Source: Actinoplanes philippinensis (GTDB taxonomy: Bacteria > Actinomycetota > Actinomycetes > Mycobacteriales > Micromonosporaceae). From it: DNA of 64,000 nucleotides. The stretch covers positions 372,001 to 436,000 of the forward strand of contig NZ_FONV01000002.1 of assembly GCF_900113015.1 (NCBI RefSeq), written 5' to 3'. The translations under genes and the position numbers were made by a program. The notes below the pieces were generated by a model. That model was not told the DNA's origin. It ran no database searches and worked only from the letters and a program-made list of their open reading frames with translations. The stretch's first letter is position 1. Each line of letters begins with the position of its first letter. This document shows, piece after piece, positions 14,882-23,879 of this stretch.

Positions 14882-16380
14882 CGGGCGGCGCGCAGGGTCT
14901 CCGCCGAGGCGATCGCGGCGAGCACCGCGGCGGCCTTGTTACGGGTCTCCTGCTCCTCGGCGGCCGGGTCGGAGTCGGCGACGATGCCCGCGCCGGCCCC
15001 CACATACGCCACACCGTCCTTGAGCAGCGCGGTCCGGATCGCGATCGCCATGTCCATGTCGCCGGCGAAGCCGAAGTAGCCGACCGTGCCGCCGTAGAGG
15101 CCGCGCCGGGTCGGCTCCAGCTGCTCGATGATCTCCATGGCCCGGACCTTGGGCGCGCCGGAGAGGGTGCCCGCCGGGAACGTCGCGGCCAGCGCGTCGA
15201 AAGCGGTCCGGTCGTCGCGGAGCCGGCCGACCACGGTCGAGACGATGTGCATGACGTGGCTGTACCGCTCGATCCGGGCGAACTCCGGCACCTCGACGCT
15301 GCCCGGCTCGCAGACCCGGCCCAGGTCGTTGCGGCCCAGGTCGACCAGCATCACGTGCTCGGCCCGCTCCTTCGGGTCGGCGAGCAGCTCGGCGGCGAGC
15401 GCGGCGTCCTGCTCGGGGGTGGCGCCCCGCCAGCGGGTGCCGGCGATCGGGTGCAGCAGCGCGGTGCGGTTGGCGCTCACCTTGAGGTGCGCCTCGGGCG
15501 ACGAGCCGACGATGTCGAAGTCGTCGAAGCGGAGCAGGTACATGTACGGACTCGGGTTGGTGGCCCGCAGCACCCGGTAGACGTCGAGCGCGGTGGCGTC
15601 GGTGGGCCGCTCGAACCGCTGCGCCACCACGATCTGGAAGCACTCACCGGCCCGGATCGCCTCCTTGGCCTCCTCGACCGCCTTCGGGTACTCCCCCGGA
15701 AGGGTGCGGCTGACCGGCTCCCCGGCCGGGCGGCGGTCGACCGTGGAGACCATCGGCGGGGTGGGGCGCGACAGTGCGGTGGTCATCGCGTCGAGGCGGC
15801 CGACGGCCTGGTGGTACGCCGCACTGCGGGCCGCGTCGTCGGCGTCCGCGTCGAGCACCGCGTTGGCGACGAGCAGCGCCGAGCCCTCGTGGTGGTCGAG
15901 CACCACCAGGTCGGTGGCGAGCAGCATGCCCAGCTCGGGCAGGCGCAGATCGTCGGCGGCGGTGGACGGCAGCCGCTCGAAGCGGCGGACCAGGTCGTAG
16001 CCGAGGTAGCCGACGAGACCGCCGGTGAGCGGGGGCAGGCTCTCGTCGAGGGCGCCGGTCAGCGCGGCGACCGTCTCGCGCAGGGCGGCCACCGGGTCGC
16101 CGTCGAGCGGCACCCCGGTCGGCGGCGTGCCCAGCCAGACGGCCTGCCCGTCCCGCTCGGTCAGTGTGGCGACGCTGCGGACCCCGACGAACGAATACCG
16201 CGACCAGGCCAGGCCCTGCTCCGCCGACTCGAGCAGGAAGGTGCCCGGGCCGCCGGCCAGCTTGGTGTAGACGCCGATCGGGGTCTCGCCGTCGGCCAGC
16301 AGCTTGCGGGTGACCGGGACGACCCGTTTGCGCGCCGCGACGAAACCGGCCTCGTCGGGGAAGGTGGCTCCGCTGGTCAC
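14878..16380 (-). CDS. trpE: Anthranilate synthase component I
   Basis: TrpE converts chorismate to anthranilate, using ammonia from the TrpG amidotransferase, which is not in this window. The 500-residue protein has an N-terminal tryptophan-binding domain with the LLESAEQG feedback motif near residue 50. Its catalytic domain holds [32 protein letters not shown] and [22 protein letters not shown]. Length and motifs fit TrpE rather than PabB. It overlaps hisI upstream and the membrane protein downstream by 4 bases each. Confidence 0.96.
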   Translation of the reverse strand: MTSGATFPDEAGFVAARKRVVPVTRKLLADGETPIGVYTKLAGGPGTFLLESAEQGLAWSRYSFVGVRSVATLTERDGQAVWLGTPPTGVPLDGDPVAALRETVAALTGALDESLPPLTGGLVGYLGYDLVRRFERLPSTAADDLRLPELGMLLATDLVVLDHHEGSALLVANAVLDADADDAARSAAYHQAVGRLDAMTTALSRPTPPMVSTVDRRPAGEPVSRTLPGEYPKAVEEAKEAIRAGECFQIVVAQRFERPTDATALDVYRVLRATNPSPYMYLLRFDDFDIVGSSPEAHLKVSANRTALLHPIAGTRWRGATPEQDAALAAELLADPKERAEHVMLVDLGRNDLGRVCEPGSVEVPEFARIERYSHVMHIVSTVVGRLRDDRTAFDALAATFPAGTLSGAPKVRAMEIIEQLEPTRRGLYGGTVGYFGFAGDMDMAIAIRTALLKDGVAYVGAGAGIVADSDPAAEEQETRNKAAAVLAAIASAETLRAAR

Positions 16381-16742
16381 TGGCCCTCCGTAAGCAGGTC
16401 GTCGGTGAAGCAGGTGTGGGTGCCGTTGTGGCAGGCGGCGCCGGTCTGCACCACGGTGACCAGCAGCGCGTCGCCGTCGCAGTCGAGGGAGACGCCGCGC
16501 ACGTGCTGGTGGTGGCCGGAGGTCTCGCCCTTCACCCAGTACTCCCCGCGGCTGCGGGACCAGTAGGTGGCGCGGCCGGTGGTCAGGGTGCGGTGCAGGG
16601 CCTCGTCGTCCATCCAGCCGAGCATCAGGACGTCACCGGTGCCGTGCTCCTGCACGATCGCTGCGACGAGGCCGTCGGGGGTGCGCTTGAGGCGGGCGGC
16701 GATGGCCGGATCCAGGGCGGTCTCTACATCGGGTACGGGCAC
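16377..16742 (-). CDS. hisI: Phosphoribosyl-AMP cyclohydrolase
   Basis: HisI opens the purine ring of PR-AMP, the third step of histidine synthesis. The 121-residue enzyme is the stand-alone cyclohydrolase without a fused HisE domain. Metal ligands are seen in DCDGDALL (about 85-92) and in [12 protein letters not shown] (about 98-109). The start is GTG 16742, with GGGGGAG 9 bases upstream. The open frame further upstream is not conserved. It overlaps trpE in ATGA, which joins a his gene to a trp gene in one message. Confidence 0.95.
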   Translation of the reverse strand: MPVPDVETALDPAIAARLKRTPDGLVAAIVQEHGTGDVLMLGWMDDEALHRTLTTGRATYWSRSRGEYWVKGETSGHHQHVRGVSLDCDGDALLVTVVQTGAACHNGTHTCFTDDLLTEGQ

Positions 16743-16967
16743 GGATGCGATTCTCCCCCATCGTCTGTCACGGCCGTAACGACCCGCGGGGGGCCCACGA
16801 TCCGGTAACCGGGGGTGTGTTCGACGATTCGGAGCGGTACCGTCGCCGGGAAGCGCGGTACGTGCCTGACTGCCCGGCGCCCGCCGCCGGCGTGTGCCGT
16901 ACGACGACGACGTGCGGATCCTGGCATCCCGGCGGGCTCGGACTCGCAACGGGAGTGGTGAACCGAG

Positions 16968-18581
16968 ATGGAGCCGACGTCCAGCCCCGACAACGCACGG
17001 CCCTCGCCCGGCCTGGCCCGCTTCTGGCAGGTCCGTCCCGAGCCGGAGCCGGTGGTCGACGAGCCGCTGGAGACCCCGGCCGATCTGCTGAGCGGATCGC
17101 CGCTCGGCACCTTCCGCAGCAGGCCGATCCCGCCGCTGGCCCCGATCGCCTCGGCCGCCCGCCATCCGAGTGGGGCGGCCGATCCGTTCGGCCTGAACCG
17201 GGTGGGCCGGGAGGAGCAGCGTCATCTTCCGGAGGCCGTCCCGGCCGATCCGGAACGGCACGGCGATCCTGATCACTCAGTACCTCCGGAGGACGAGGCG
17301 GAGCCGCTGCAGGACGTAAAGTCCGGTGCGCCGGAGAGTGGCTTCCGTCTCGGCGGGCGTGCCGGGCGGCCGCCCTTCGGCGACGATCCGGAGCCCGCTG
17401 CCGCGGCTGCGGACGGCGAGGCTCGGATCGGCGCCGGGCCGGACGACGAGGAGTCGGCCGGCGCCGCACCGGACGAGCTTGCGGATCAGACTCCGCCGGA
17501 CGCCGGCCAGGAGGCCGCCGAGGTGGCGGGAACCAGCGACGAGAACGGACGTGAGGACATGAACGGACGGGCAGGCGCGCCCGGTTACGCGCAGACCGGC
17601 GAGGCCGTCCCGGACGCCTCGGGGGATCCGGCCGAGGAGCCGGCGGGGCAGGCTCCGGCCGACCCGCCGCGCGCGGCCGCCGGCTGGGCCTCGGTGCCCG
17701 GCCTGACCCAGCCGATCCCGTCGGTCCCGGGCGCCCCGGTGTCGCCGGCGTATGCGCCGAATCCCTACACGGTCGCTGATTTCACCCCCGACCACCCGGC
17801 CGGGTCACTGCAGCCGGTGTCCGGCCTCCCCGGCCAGGCGCCGGAGCAGGCCGCCCCGGAGCCGGCCGACCCGGCGGCGCCCGCCCCGGTCTCGCCGGCC
17901 CCGGAGGCGCCCGCGGCCCCGGCCGTGGCGTCGGCCCCGGTGCAGATCCCGGCCACGCGCACGCCGCCGGACCTGACGATCGATCTGGGCGACACCGGTC
18001 TCACGCCGGCCGAGGGCGGGTATGGTTTCGCGCCGACCGGTTTCAGCCTGGGCCGCCCGGCCGAGGCCTTCGGTGTGGCGTCGGTCACTCCGGCTGCCCC
18101 GCCGGCCGGCACGGTCACACCGCCGTCGGACTTCCTGACGTTCCCGCCCGCGCCACCCGCCCGCCGGGCCCGCGAGGAGGCCGCCGAGGAGGTCCCGTCG
18201 CCCCGCCGGTCGGCCAGCCTGGAGGACGCCGAGCCGGCCCGCCGGTCCGGCCGCCGCGCGGCGCCCGCCGAGGAGCCGGCCTCGGCCGACCAGTCCGGCG
18301 AGGAGCCGCTGATCGGCCGCACCATCTGGGACGAGGACGCGGCCCGTCACTTCCGGGCGGCGTGGCACGAGGTGAAGGCGGAGTTCGTCGACGACCCGGT
18401 CACCGCGCTGACCCGGGCGCACGACCTGCTCACCGACGCGGTGAACGAGCTGACCGAGGTGCTGCTGGCGGAGCGGGACGAGCTGGACCCGCTGCGCGGC
18501 ACCGACACCCCGGACACCGAGAGCATGCGGATGGCGATGCGCGGCTACCGCGAGTTCCTGGACCGGATCCTGTCGCTCTGA
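16968..18581 (+). CDS. Large disordered protein with conserved C-terminal helical domain
   Basis: The 537-residue product is rich in Pro, Ala, Glu and Asp for its first 440 residues, with no membrane span or signal peptide, and looks intrinsically disordered. Only the last 90 residues look folded: [20 protein letters not shown], then [20 protein letters not shown] and a closing [12 protein letters not shown]. From memory, a similar module (W-E-x-x-x-x-FVD-P...A-x-L) ends many actinobacterial hypothetical proteins. The function is unknown. The ATG at 16968 follows GGGAG by about 12 bases. It ends before two hairpins and converges on the DUF2470 gene. Confidence 0.8.
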   Translation: MEPTSSPDNARPSPGLARFWQVRPEPEPVVDEPLETPADLLSGSPLGTFRSRPIPPLAPIASAARHPSGAADPFGLNRVGREEQRHLPEAVPADPERHGDPDHSVPPEDEAEPLQDVKSGAPESGFRLGGRAGRPPFGDDPEPAAAAADGEARIGAGPDDEESAGAAPDELADQTPPDAGQEAAEVAGTSDENGREDMNGRAGAPGYAQTGEAVPDASGDPAEEPAGQAPADPPRAAAGWASVPGLTQPIPSVPGAPVSPAYAPNPYTVADFTPDHPAGSLQPVSGLPGQAPEQAAPEPADPAAPAPVSPAPEAPAAPAVASAPVQIPATRTPPDLTIDLGDTGLTPAEGGYGFAPTGFSLGRPAEAFGVASVTPAAPPAGTVTPPSDFLTFPPAPPARRAREEAAEEVPSPRRSASLEDAEPARRSGRRAAPAEEPASADQSGEEPLIGRTIWDEDAARHFRAAWHEVKAEFVDDPVTALTRAHDLLTDAVNELTEVLLAERDELDPLRGTDTPDTESMRMAMRGYREFLDRILSL

Positions 18582-18608
18582 GGTTTCGCCCCAGAGGTGA
18601 AAAGATGT

Positions 18609-18644
18609 GAGCCCTGCCACCCGCGGCACCGGGTGGCAGGGCTC
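18609..18644 (+). terminator. Terminator hairpin of the disordered-protein gene
   Basis: A 14-bp perfect stem (18609-18622 with 18631-18644) around the loop GCGGCACC lies 28 bases after the stop codon at 18581. No T-run follows. Confidence 0.75.
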
Positions 18645-18649
18645 GAAGA

Positions 18650-18698
18650 CGGGATCGGCGCGGCATGACGGCGGCAGAAGGTCGCCGCGCCGATCCCG
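18650..18698 (-). terminator. Terminator hairpin of the DUF2470 gene
   Basis: A 15-bp perfect stem (18650-18664 with 18684-18698) with a 19-base loop lies 7 bases past the DUF2470 stop on the minus strand. With the previous hairpin it separates two convergent genes. Confidence 0.7.
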
Positions 18699-18705
18699 CC
18701 TCGTT

Positions 18706-19443
18706 CTAGGCGGCGCCGCTGTTGCAGCAGCGCCGGCAGAGGATCGGGTGCAGCAGGTGCGCCAGATCGTGCCGGTCGGTGACCGGGCGGGGGAAGGCCA
18801 GGCGGGCGCTGCGGCCGCCCATCCGCACCACGAAGCCGTAGCGGTCCATCCGGACCACCTTGGGCTCGTCGCCCGGGCGGGCCTCGGCGCCGAGCTGACG
18901 GCGCACGTAGTCGCTCATCTCGCTCATGTGGTGGTCGGCGAGGTCGGCGATCAGGTCGAACTCGACGGCACGCAGCGGGTCGGGGGTGGCCTCGGCGTAG
19001 TCGTCCGGGTCGATCTCGACGAGCTTGTCGTTGCGCTCCCAGCGGACCTCGGCGACCTCCATCCGGTAGAGGGCCTGACTCTCGCCGATGTCGAGCAGGT
19101 CGCCGCAGGCGTCGGTGTCGGCGTAGTCCAGCGCGGCGGCCCTGGCGTCGTCGCCGTCGAGTTTCACCGCCCAGCCGGAGACCCAGATCCGCCCCAGGGA
19201 CGGCGAGGACGCCATCGGGGGCACGTCGCGGATGTCCAGGACGAGCGCGGTGTCGTCGTTGCCGTCCTGTGGGCGGAGCGCCCCGGCGAGAGTACCCTCG
19301 CTGGGCACGAGAAGCAGCACGCGTCCCTGAGCGTCGGTCACGTGCCGGACCGGGGCGGGTCCGGGGCGGCAGGCGATGTGGGCGACGGCGGGCAGGTGAC
19401 CGGCGGCGAGCGTGCGCGCGATCTCGGCGGGACTGGGTTGCAT
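18706..19443 (-). CDS. DUF2470 domain protein (HugZ-like)
   Basis: The 245-residue protein has an N-terminal half resembling the split-barrel of pyridoxamine-oxidase/HugZ-like proteins and a C-terminal DUF2470-type domain. That domain contains AVEFDLIADLADHHMSEMSD and a basic MDRYGFVVRMGG segment near 185-225. HugZ relatives handle haem or iron. The C-terminus holds a Cys pair (CRRCC). The start is ATG 19443, with GGAGG 8 bases upstream; longer frames to 19638 cross rpsD. An iron-box-like palindrome lies between it and the divergent rpsD, which fits an iron-linked role. The exact reaction is unknown. Confidence 0.8.
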   Translation of the reverse strand: MQPSPAEIARTLAAGHLPAVAHIACRPGPAPVRHVTDAQGRVLLLVPSEGTLAGALRPQDGNDDTALVLDIRDVPPMASSPSLGRIWVSGWAVKLDGDDARAAALDYADTDACGDLLDIGESQALYRMEVAEVRWERNDKLVEIDPDDYAEATPDPLRAVEFDLIADLADHHMSEMSDYVRRQLGAEARPGDEPKVVRMDRYGFVVRMGGRSARLAFPRPVTDRHDLAHLLHPILCRRCCNSGAA

Positions 19444-19463
19444 GACGAGCACCTCCGGGCACC

Positions 19464-19496
19464 GGTTAGGCTTACCTAAGTTAGGCAAGGCTAACC
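19464..19496. promoter_or_regulatory. Iron-box-like palindrome between DUF2470 and rpsD
   Basis: A 33-base near-perfect dyad centred on 19480 has matching arms at 14 of 16 positions and contains TTAGGCTTACCTAA. Positions 19461-19479 match the DmdR/IdeR iron-box consensus as I recall it (TTAGGTTAGGCTCACCTAA) at 15 of 19 bases. The 70-base divergent intergenic region is almost filled by it, so a bound repressor would cover both promoters. Confidence 0.7.
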
Positions 19497-19513
19497 GTAA
19501 CAGGAGATCGCAG

Positions 19514-20122
19514 TTGAACAACTCTCGACCCAAGGCGAAGCTTTCGCGCGCCCTCGGCATCCCGCTGACGCGTAAGTGCGTCAAGTACTTCGAGCGCCGG
19601 CCGTTCCCGCCGGGCGTGCACGGCCGTGGCCGTCGCAAGGCCTCGGACTACCAGGTCCGGCTGCTGGAGAAGCAGCGGCTGCGTCACCAGTACAACATCA
19701 GCGAGGTCCAGATGCGGGCCGCCTACGACGCCGCGCACAAGGCTGAGGGCAAGACCGGCGAGGCCATGGTCACGCTGCTCGAGCGCCGCCTCGACGCCAC
19801 CGTGTTCCGGGCCGGCTTCACCCGCACCATCTACCAGGCCCGCCAGCTCGTCGTGCACGGTCACTTCACCGTGGACGGCAAGAAGGTGGACCGTCCCGGC
19901 TACAAGCTCAAGCCGGGTCAGGTCATCGAGGTCAAGGAGACGAGCCGGCAGAAGCCGCCGTTCCAGATCGCGGCGACCGGCGCGCACATCGACGGGCCGA
20001 CCGCGCCGTATCTGTCGACCGTCCTCGAGGAGCTGCGCACCACGGTGATCCGTGTCCCGCAGCGCTCCGAGGTCCCGGTGCTCTGCGACGAGCAGCTGGT
20101 CGTCGAGTACTACGCCCGCTGA
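19514..20122 (+). CDS. rpsD: 30S ribosomal protein S4
   Basis: S4 nucleates 30S assembly by binding 16S rRNA. The 202-residue protein has the N-terminal S4 domain, the S4 RNA-binding module (LERRLDATVFRAGF...ARQLVVHGHFTVDG, about 88-120) and the closing QLVVEYYAR. It resembles the Streptomyces-type S4, which lies outside the alpha operon, and no rpsM, rpsK or rpoA is near. The start is TTG 19514, with AGGAG 8 bases upstream. The start lies 17 bases from the iron-box-like palindrome. Whether a second S4 exists elsewhere in the genome cannot be seen here. Confidence 0.93.
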   Translation: MNNSRPKAKLSRALGIPLTRKCVKYFERRPFPPGVHGRGRRKASDYQVRLLEKQRLRHQYNISEVQMRAAYDAAHKAEGKTGEAMVTLLERRLDATVFRAGFTRTIYQARQLVVHGHFTVDGKKVDRPGYKLKPGQVIEVKETSRQKPPFQIAATGAHIDGPTAPYLSTVLEELRTTVIRVPQRSEVPVLCDEQLVVEYYAR

Positions 20123-20144
20123 TCCGGGCAGGCTCCTGAATCGC

Positions 20145-20211
20145 TGAGATGGCGGGTCGCTCGCAGCGGTCACGGCACCGTACGGCCGCCGCGAGCGACG
20201 CGCACATCTCA
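20145..20211 (+). terminator. Two-tier hairpin between rpsD and the ABC genes
   Basis: An inner 9-bp stem (20156-20164 GTCGCTCGC with 20191-20199) is enclosed by a 7-bp stem (20145-20151 with 20205-20211). It lies 23 bases after the rpsD stop and 26 bases from the end of the convergent ABC gene, so it can serve both. Confidence 0.65.
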
Positions 20212-20236
20212 CCGGCCCCGGCCGGTCAGAAGCTGG

Positions 20237-22003
20237 TCAGCGTGTCTGCTCCAACCAGCTGGCGTAGAGCTTGGCGTAGATCGATCCCGTCTCGGTGACG
20301 AGCCGGGCGTGCGGGCCGCGTTGCACGACGCGGCCCGCATCCACCACGATCACCTCGTCCGCGGACTCCGCCGTGGACAGCCGGTGCGCGATCGCCACCG
20401 TGGTCCGGCCGCGGGTCACCAGGTCCAGCGCGTACTGCAGACGCACCTCGGTGGCCGGGTCGACAGCGCTCGTCGCCTCGTCGAGGACGAGCAGATCCGG
20501 GTCGGCGACGTACGCGCGTACCAGAGCCACCAACTGCCGCTCGCCCACGCTGAGCGACTCGCCCCGCTCGCCCACCGCCGTCTCCAGCCCGGCCGGCAGG
20601 CCGGCGAGCCAGTCGCCGAGCCCCAGTTCGGTGAAGGCGTCCCGCAGCTGCTCGTCGGTGAGCGACGGCTCGGCGAAGCGGATGTTCTCGGCGACCGTCG
20701 CGTCGAAGAGGAACCCGTCCTGCGGCACCATCACCACGCGCGACCGCAGCGACGAGAAGCGCACCGTGGTGAGCGGCGTCCCGGACAGCAGGACCGTGCC
20801 CTCGGCCGGGTCCATCAGGCGCGTGAGCAGCTTCGCGAACGTGGTCTTGCCGCTGCCGGTCTCCCCCACCACCGCGTACTTGCGGCGCGCGTCGAGCGTG
20901 AGATCAACATCGGAGAGCACGATCGGGCCACCCGGATAGCGGAACGACACGTCGTCGAAGCGCACCGACAGCGGGCCGGGCGGCAGCTCCACGCCCTCGT
21001 CATCGGGGTCGGCCACGTCCGGGTCGACGTCCAGCACGTCCAGGATGCGCCGCCAGCCGGCCACCGCGTTCTGCGCCTCGTTGAGCTGCTCGGTGGCGAT
21101 CTGCACCGGCTGGATGAAGAGGGTCACCAGGAACAGGAACGCGGTGAGCCGCCCGACCGTGAGGTCACCGTCCACACCGAGCAGGACACCGACCACCACC
21201 ACCCCGGAGAGGGCCAGGCCGGCGCTGAGCTCACCGCTGGAGAAGCTCATCACGCTGGTACGCATGGCCCGCTGCTGGGCCACCCTCAGGTCGTCGACGG
21301 CCGCATCCAGACGACGGGAGGTCCGCCCGGACACCCCGAACGCGCGGATCACCGTGGCGCCCACCACCGACTCGGCCACGGTGCCGAGCATCACACCGCT
21401 GCGCTCACGAACCGCGCGATAGGCGCCCGCCAGCCGCTTCTGGAAGAACCGGATCACCCCGATCGCCGGGCCGAAGGAGAGCAGCACCACGATCGTGAGC
21501 TGCCACGAGTAGGCGAACATCACCACCGTGGAGACGATCAGCTGACCGCCGGCGAGCAGCAGCTGGATGCCGCCGGTCTGCAGGAACTGGGAGATCTGGT
21601 CCACGTCGCCGGTCACCCGGGACACCATCGACCCGCGCCGCTCGGACTGCTGGTGCAGCATCGACAGGTCGTGGATGTGCCGGAAGGTCCGCGACCGCAG
21701 GCCGCCCAGCGCTGTCTCGCTCACCGTGAACAGCCGCCGGGTCATCAGATACCCGCAGAGCGTGGAGATCGTCAGGGCGGCCAGGGTCAGCGCCACCACC
21801 ACGAGCACCACGCCCGGGTCCGGGCCGGCCGGGCCGTTGATGCCGTGGTCGATGCCCTGCTGCACGGCGATCGGCACGGCCACCCGGCCGGACATCTGCA
21901 GGATCGCCAGGCCGATCGTCCCGGCCAGCCCGGTCCGCAGCTCCGGCGACAGCGACAGCCCCCGCCGGATGGTCACCAGCGTGCCCGCGTCGACTTCGCT
22001 CAC
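20237..22003 (-). CDS. ABC exporter half-transporter, catalytic-site subunit
   Basis: This 588-residue protein has a six-helix type I exporter membrane domain (about 1-320) followed by a nucleotide-binding domain. Walker A is VGETGSGKTTF near 377, Walker B is LLVLDEATS near 502 with the catalytic Glu, and the H-loop is AHR near 534. The ABC signature is non-canonical (LSVGERQ near 481). With its partner this gives one good and one degenerate ATP site, the pattern of heterodimeric exporters such as TM287/288. The GTG start overlaps the partner's stop in GTGA. The substrate is unknown; drugs, lipids or peptides are all possible. Confidence 0.92.
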   Translation of the reverse strand: MSEVDAGTLVTIRRGLSLSPELRTGLAGTIGLAILQMSGRVAVPIAVQQGIDHGINGPAGPDPGVVLVVVALTLAALTISTLCGYLMTRRLFTVSETALGGLRSRTFRHIHDLSMLHQQSERRGSMVSRVTGDVDQISQFLQTGGIQLLLAGGQLIVSTVVMFAYSWQLTIVVLLSFGPAIGVIRFFQKRLAGAYRAVRERSGVMLGTVAESVVGATVIRAFGVSGRTSRRLDAAVDDLRVAQQRAMRTSVMSFSSGELSAGLALSGVVVVGVLLGVDGDLTVGRLTAFLFLVTLFIQPVQIATEQLNEAQNAVAGWRRILDVLDVDPDVADPDDEGVELPPGPLSVRFDDVSFRYPGGPIVLSDVDLTLDARRKYAVVGETGSGKTTFAKLLTRLMDPAEGTVLLSGTPLTTVRFSSLRSRVVMVPQDGFLFDATVAENIRFAEPSLTDEQLRDAFTELGLGDWLAGLPAGLETAVGERGESLSVGERQLVALVRAYVADPDLLVLDEATSAVDPATEVRLQYALDLVTRGRTTVAIAHRLSTAESADEVIVVDAGRVVQRGPHARLVTETGSIYAKLYASWLEQTR

Positions 22004-23763
22004 TTGTCTTCCTTCTCGTACGCGGTGACCAGCTCCCGGTAACCCGGCTGGGACTCCATCAGCTCGGCGTGCGTGCCGGTCGCCACCACCCGCCCCTGGT
22101 GCAGGTAGACGACCTGGTCGGCGAGCGCGATGCTGGCCCGCCGGTACGCCACCACCAGCAGCGACGTGCCCGACTCGCGCAGCGCGCCGAGGATCGCCGC
22201 CTCCACCCGGGGGTCCACCGCGCTGGTCGCGTCGTCCAGCACCAGCAGCCGTGGCCGGCCGGCCAGCGCCCGGGCGAGGGTGAGCCGCTGCCGCTGCCCG
22301 CCGGACAGCGACGTGCCCCGCTCGCCGACCGCGGTGTCCAGCCCGTCCGGCAGCGCCGACACGAAGGTGTCCGCCTGGGCCAGGCGCAGCGCGGCGCGTA
22401 CCGCGTCGTCGTCGATCCCCGGCCGGTCCAGCGCGACGTTGCCGCGCACCGTGTCGTCGAAGACGAACGGGATCTGCGGGACCAGGCCGGTCGCCTCGGC
22501 CAGCGCGGGCGCCGACAGGTCCGGCAGTTTCACCCCGTCGAGGGACACCGCGCCGGACTCCGGGTCGACCAGCCGCATGGCCAGCGCGGCGATCGTCGAC
22601 TTGCCCGCGCCGGTCGCGCCGACCAGTGCCACCGTGGTGCCGGCCGGAACGCTGAAGGTCACGTCGGAGAGCACCGGCGGGCCGTCGGCATACCGGTAGT
22701 CGACCCGGTCGAACCGCAGCTCGGCCGGGCCGGCGCCGGGCAGGGCGCCCTCGCCGTACGTCAGATCGCCCTCGGCCGCGAGCACCGCCTGCACCCGCTC
22801 CCAGCCGGCGACGCTGCGCGGCAGCTCGCCGACCACCCAGCCGATCGCCCGCACCGGGAACGCCAGCACGGTGAACAGGAACGCGACACTGATCACCTCG
22901 GTCACGGTGATCGCGCCGGACTGCAGCCGCCAGGTGCCGATCAGCAGCACCGCCAGGGTGCCGACGCTCGGCAGGCTCTCCATCAGCGGGTCGAAGACGC
23001 CGCGCAGCCGGCCCACCGCGATCAGCGCGTCCCGCAGCTCGGTGACGAACACCCCGAACCGGCGCGACTCGTCGGCCTCCCGGCCCATCGTCTTGACCAC
23101 CAGCGCGCCGTCGAAGCTCTCGTGCGCCACCGCGGCGACCTTGGCCCGCATCCGCTGGGCGTGGATCTGCCGCGGGGCCATCCGCCGGGAGTAGAAGTAG
23201 TTGAGCGCGAACAGCGCCGGGAACAGCGCCACCCCGACCAGGGCCAGCACCCAGTCGGTGAGGAAGAGCGCGGCCAGCGCCCCGGCGATCATCACGATCG
23301 TGCCGACCGCGAACGGCAGCGGCGCGATCGGCGCGAACGCCGCCTCCACATCCGAGCTGGCGTTGGAGAGCAGTGAGCCGGTGGCGTGCCGCTGATGCCA
23401 CTCCGGCGGCAGCGACAGGTAGCGCCGGGTCACCGCACGCCGATACCGCGCCTGCAGCCGGAACTGCATGAACCCGGCCCCCAGCCGGCGCGCCCAGATG
23501 CTCGCCACCCGCAGCACGCTCACGCCGAGCAGGACCGCCACGGTCAGCGCGAGGCCGCCGGTGCTCACCCGCCGCTGCGCGAAGGCCGGGACCACGACCC
23601 GGCCGATCACCGCGCCGACGATGTACGAGTTCGCAATGATCAGAAAGCCGAAGAAACTGCTGCCGATCGCGCTGATCGTGAAGAGACGTGGCTCCGTCCG
23701 GATCGCCCGGCCCAGCACTCGCAGTCCCCGCACCAGCACGTCATCGCCGGTCCCGCTGGTCAC
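22000..23763 (-). CDS. ABC exporter half-transporter, degenerate-site subunit
   Basis: This is the 587-residue partner of the next gene, with the same membrane-plus-ATPase layout. Walker A is normal (VGATGAGKST near 381) and the signature is canonical (LSGGQRQRL near 486). Walker B ends in Asp instead of Glu (LLVLDDATS near 503), and the H-loop His is replaced by Tyr (AYRR near 538). These are the marks of the non-hydrolysing site in a heterodimer. The start is uncertain: GTG 23763 (VTSGTGDD) looks closest to where conserved sequence begins, while GTG 23826 would add 21 residues. Neither has a strong ribosome binding site. Confidence 0.91.
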   Translation of the reverse strand: MTSGTGDDVLVRGLRVLGRAIRTEPRLFTISAIGSSFFGFLIIANSYIVGAVIGRVVVPAFAQRRVSTGGLALTVAVLLGVSVLRVASIWARRLGAGFMQFRLQARYRRAVTRRYLSLPPEWHQRHATGSLLSNASSDVEAAFAPIAPLPFAVGTIVMIAGALAALFLTDWVLALVGVALFPALFALNYFYSRRMAPRQIHAQRMRAKVAAVAHESFDGALVVKTMGREADESRRFGVFVTELRDALIAVGRLRGVFDPLMESLPSVGTLAVLLIGTWRLQSGAITVTEVISVAFLFTVLAFPVRAIGWVVGELPRSVAGWERVQAVLAAEGDLTYGEGALPGAGPAELRFDRVDYRYADGPPVLSDVTFSVPAGTTVALVGATGAGKSTIAALAMRLVDPESGAVSLDGVKLPDLSAPALAEATGLVPQIPFVFDDTVRGNVALDRPGIDDDAVRAALRLAQADTFVSALPDGLDTAVGERGTSLSGGQRQRLTLARALAGRPRLLVLDDATSAVDPRVEAAILGALRESGTSLLVVAYRRASIALADQVVYLHQGRVVATGTHAELMESQPGYRELVTAYEKEDK

Positions 23764-23879
23764 ATTCCTACCTGACTGGTAAGCATTCGTCGGCACGTCC
23801 GACCTTACCGGTCCATCCTTGCCCACTGCGCACCCGTTTACATTGTGGCCACGATTACACCGCGGCCTACGATCGATCC

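Noticed and set aside
19464..19496. Zur (zinc) box controlling rpsD
   Set aside because: The Zur consensus is AT-rich with TGAAAA/TTTTCA arms; this dyad has TTAGG/CCTAA arms typical of iron boxes.
20237..23401. A single 1054-residue fused ABC protein
   Set aside because: The N-terminal half of that frame is an out-of-frame reading of the first exporter gene; the true second gene starts at GTG 22003.
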